Assembly: GCA_002382735.1 (NCBI GenBank)
Contig: DFZN01000036.1
Location: forward strand, 3,755 to 56,091
Length of the DNA stretch: 52,337 bases
Reading direction: 5' to 3'
Origin: a bacterium UBP11_UBA4055
Lineage (GTDB): Bacteria; UBA4055
The position numbers were made by a program, and so were the translations under genes. A model generated the notes under the pieces. It made no database searches and was not told where the DNA came from. It saw nothing but the letters and a program-made list of their open reading frames with translations. Below are positions 52,310-52,337 of this stretch, piece by piece. Position 1 is the stretch's first letter, and each line of letters opens with the position of its first letter.

Positions 52310-52337
52310 TAACTTTTTGAAGTTTGGCTGGATAATC

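Overview
The window looks like part of the chromosome of a Gram-negative bacterium of the FCB group (Fibrobacteres-Chlorobi-Bacteroidetes and related candidate phyla). Two secreted proteins end in a type IX secretion (T9SS) tail with the core QNYPNPFNP. The topoisomerase IV subunit, the DUF3098-like protein and the SerC/SerA pair are of Bacteroidetes-like type. However, about ten promoters read by eye are ordinary sigma-70 sites (TTGACA-like, 17 bases, TATATT) rather than the Bacteroidetes -33/-7 type, and pgk and tpi are fused. I therefore infer a lineage outside Bacteroidota proper, such as one of the FCB candidate phyla; the species cannot be named from this sequence.

Layout. 0-9.3 kb: a cut-off membrane protein, a metallophosphoesterase, yajC-def, tRNA-Val and tRNA-Asp, a DUF3098-like protein, a PpiD/SurA-type foldase, a ComEC-like channel, topoisomerase IV ParE, and a CheW protein carrying an MCP-like helix pair. 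9.3-16.9 kb: two large secreted proteins, a C39-like cysteine peptidase of about 1600 residues and a T9SS-tailed protein, each with its own promoter. 17-22.3 kb: an operon of a MORN-repeat lipoprotein, a small membrane-anchored protein and a geranylgeranyl-reductase-like flavoprotein; an Hsp20 chaperone behind a near-perfect sigma-54 promoter; a lipoprotein oligopeptidase B. 22.4-27.4 kb: serC-serA (serine synthesis), then mutL-miaA preceded by a 125-base imperfect palindrome. 27.4-30.3 kb: a T9SS-tailed beta-helix protein.

30.3-40.9 kb is an AT-rich block, probably acquired. On its left it abuts a truncated GNAT acetyltransferase gene. It carries, all on the + strand: TetR regulator, RND/MMPL exporter, LolA-like periplasmic protein, outer-membrane beta-barrel, PlsC acyltransferase, FabH ketoacyl synthase, a beta-barrel remnant, patatin lipase, GT4 glycosyltransferase and a phasin-like protein. 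I read this as a candidate lipid or glycolipid synthesis and export locus; its product is unknown.

40.9-52.3 kb returns to host-like composition: a methyltransferase and a polysaccharide deacetylase, tRNA-Asn, nadK, a lytic transglycosylase that seems to start at ATC, cdd, a zinc-ribbon coiled-coil protein with a long basic tail, rlmN, an outer-membrane barrel protein, the pgk-tpi fusion, and an ECF sigma/anti-sigma pair. No transposase, integrase, CRISPR array or rRNA was seen.
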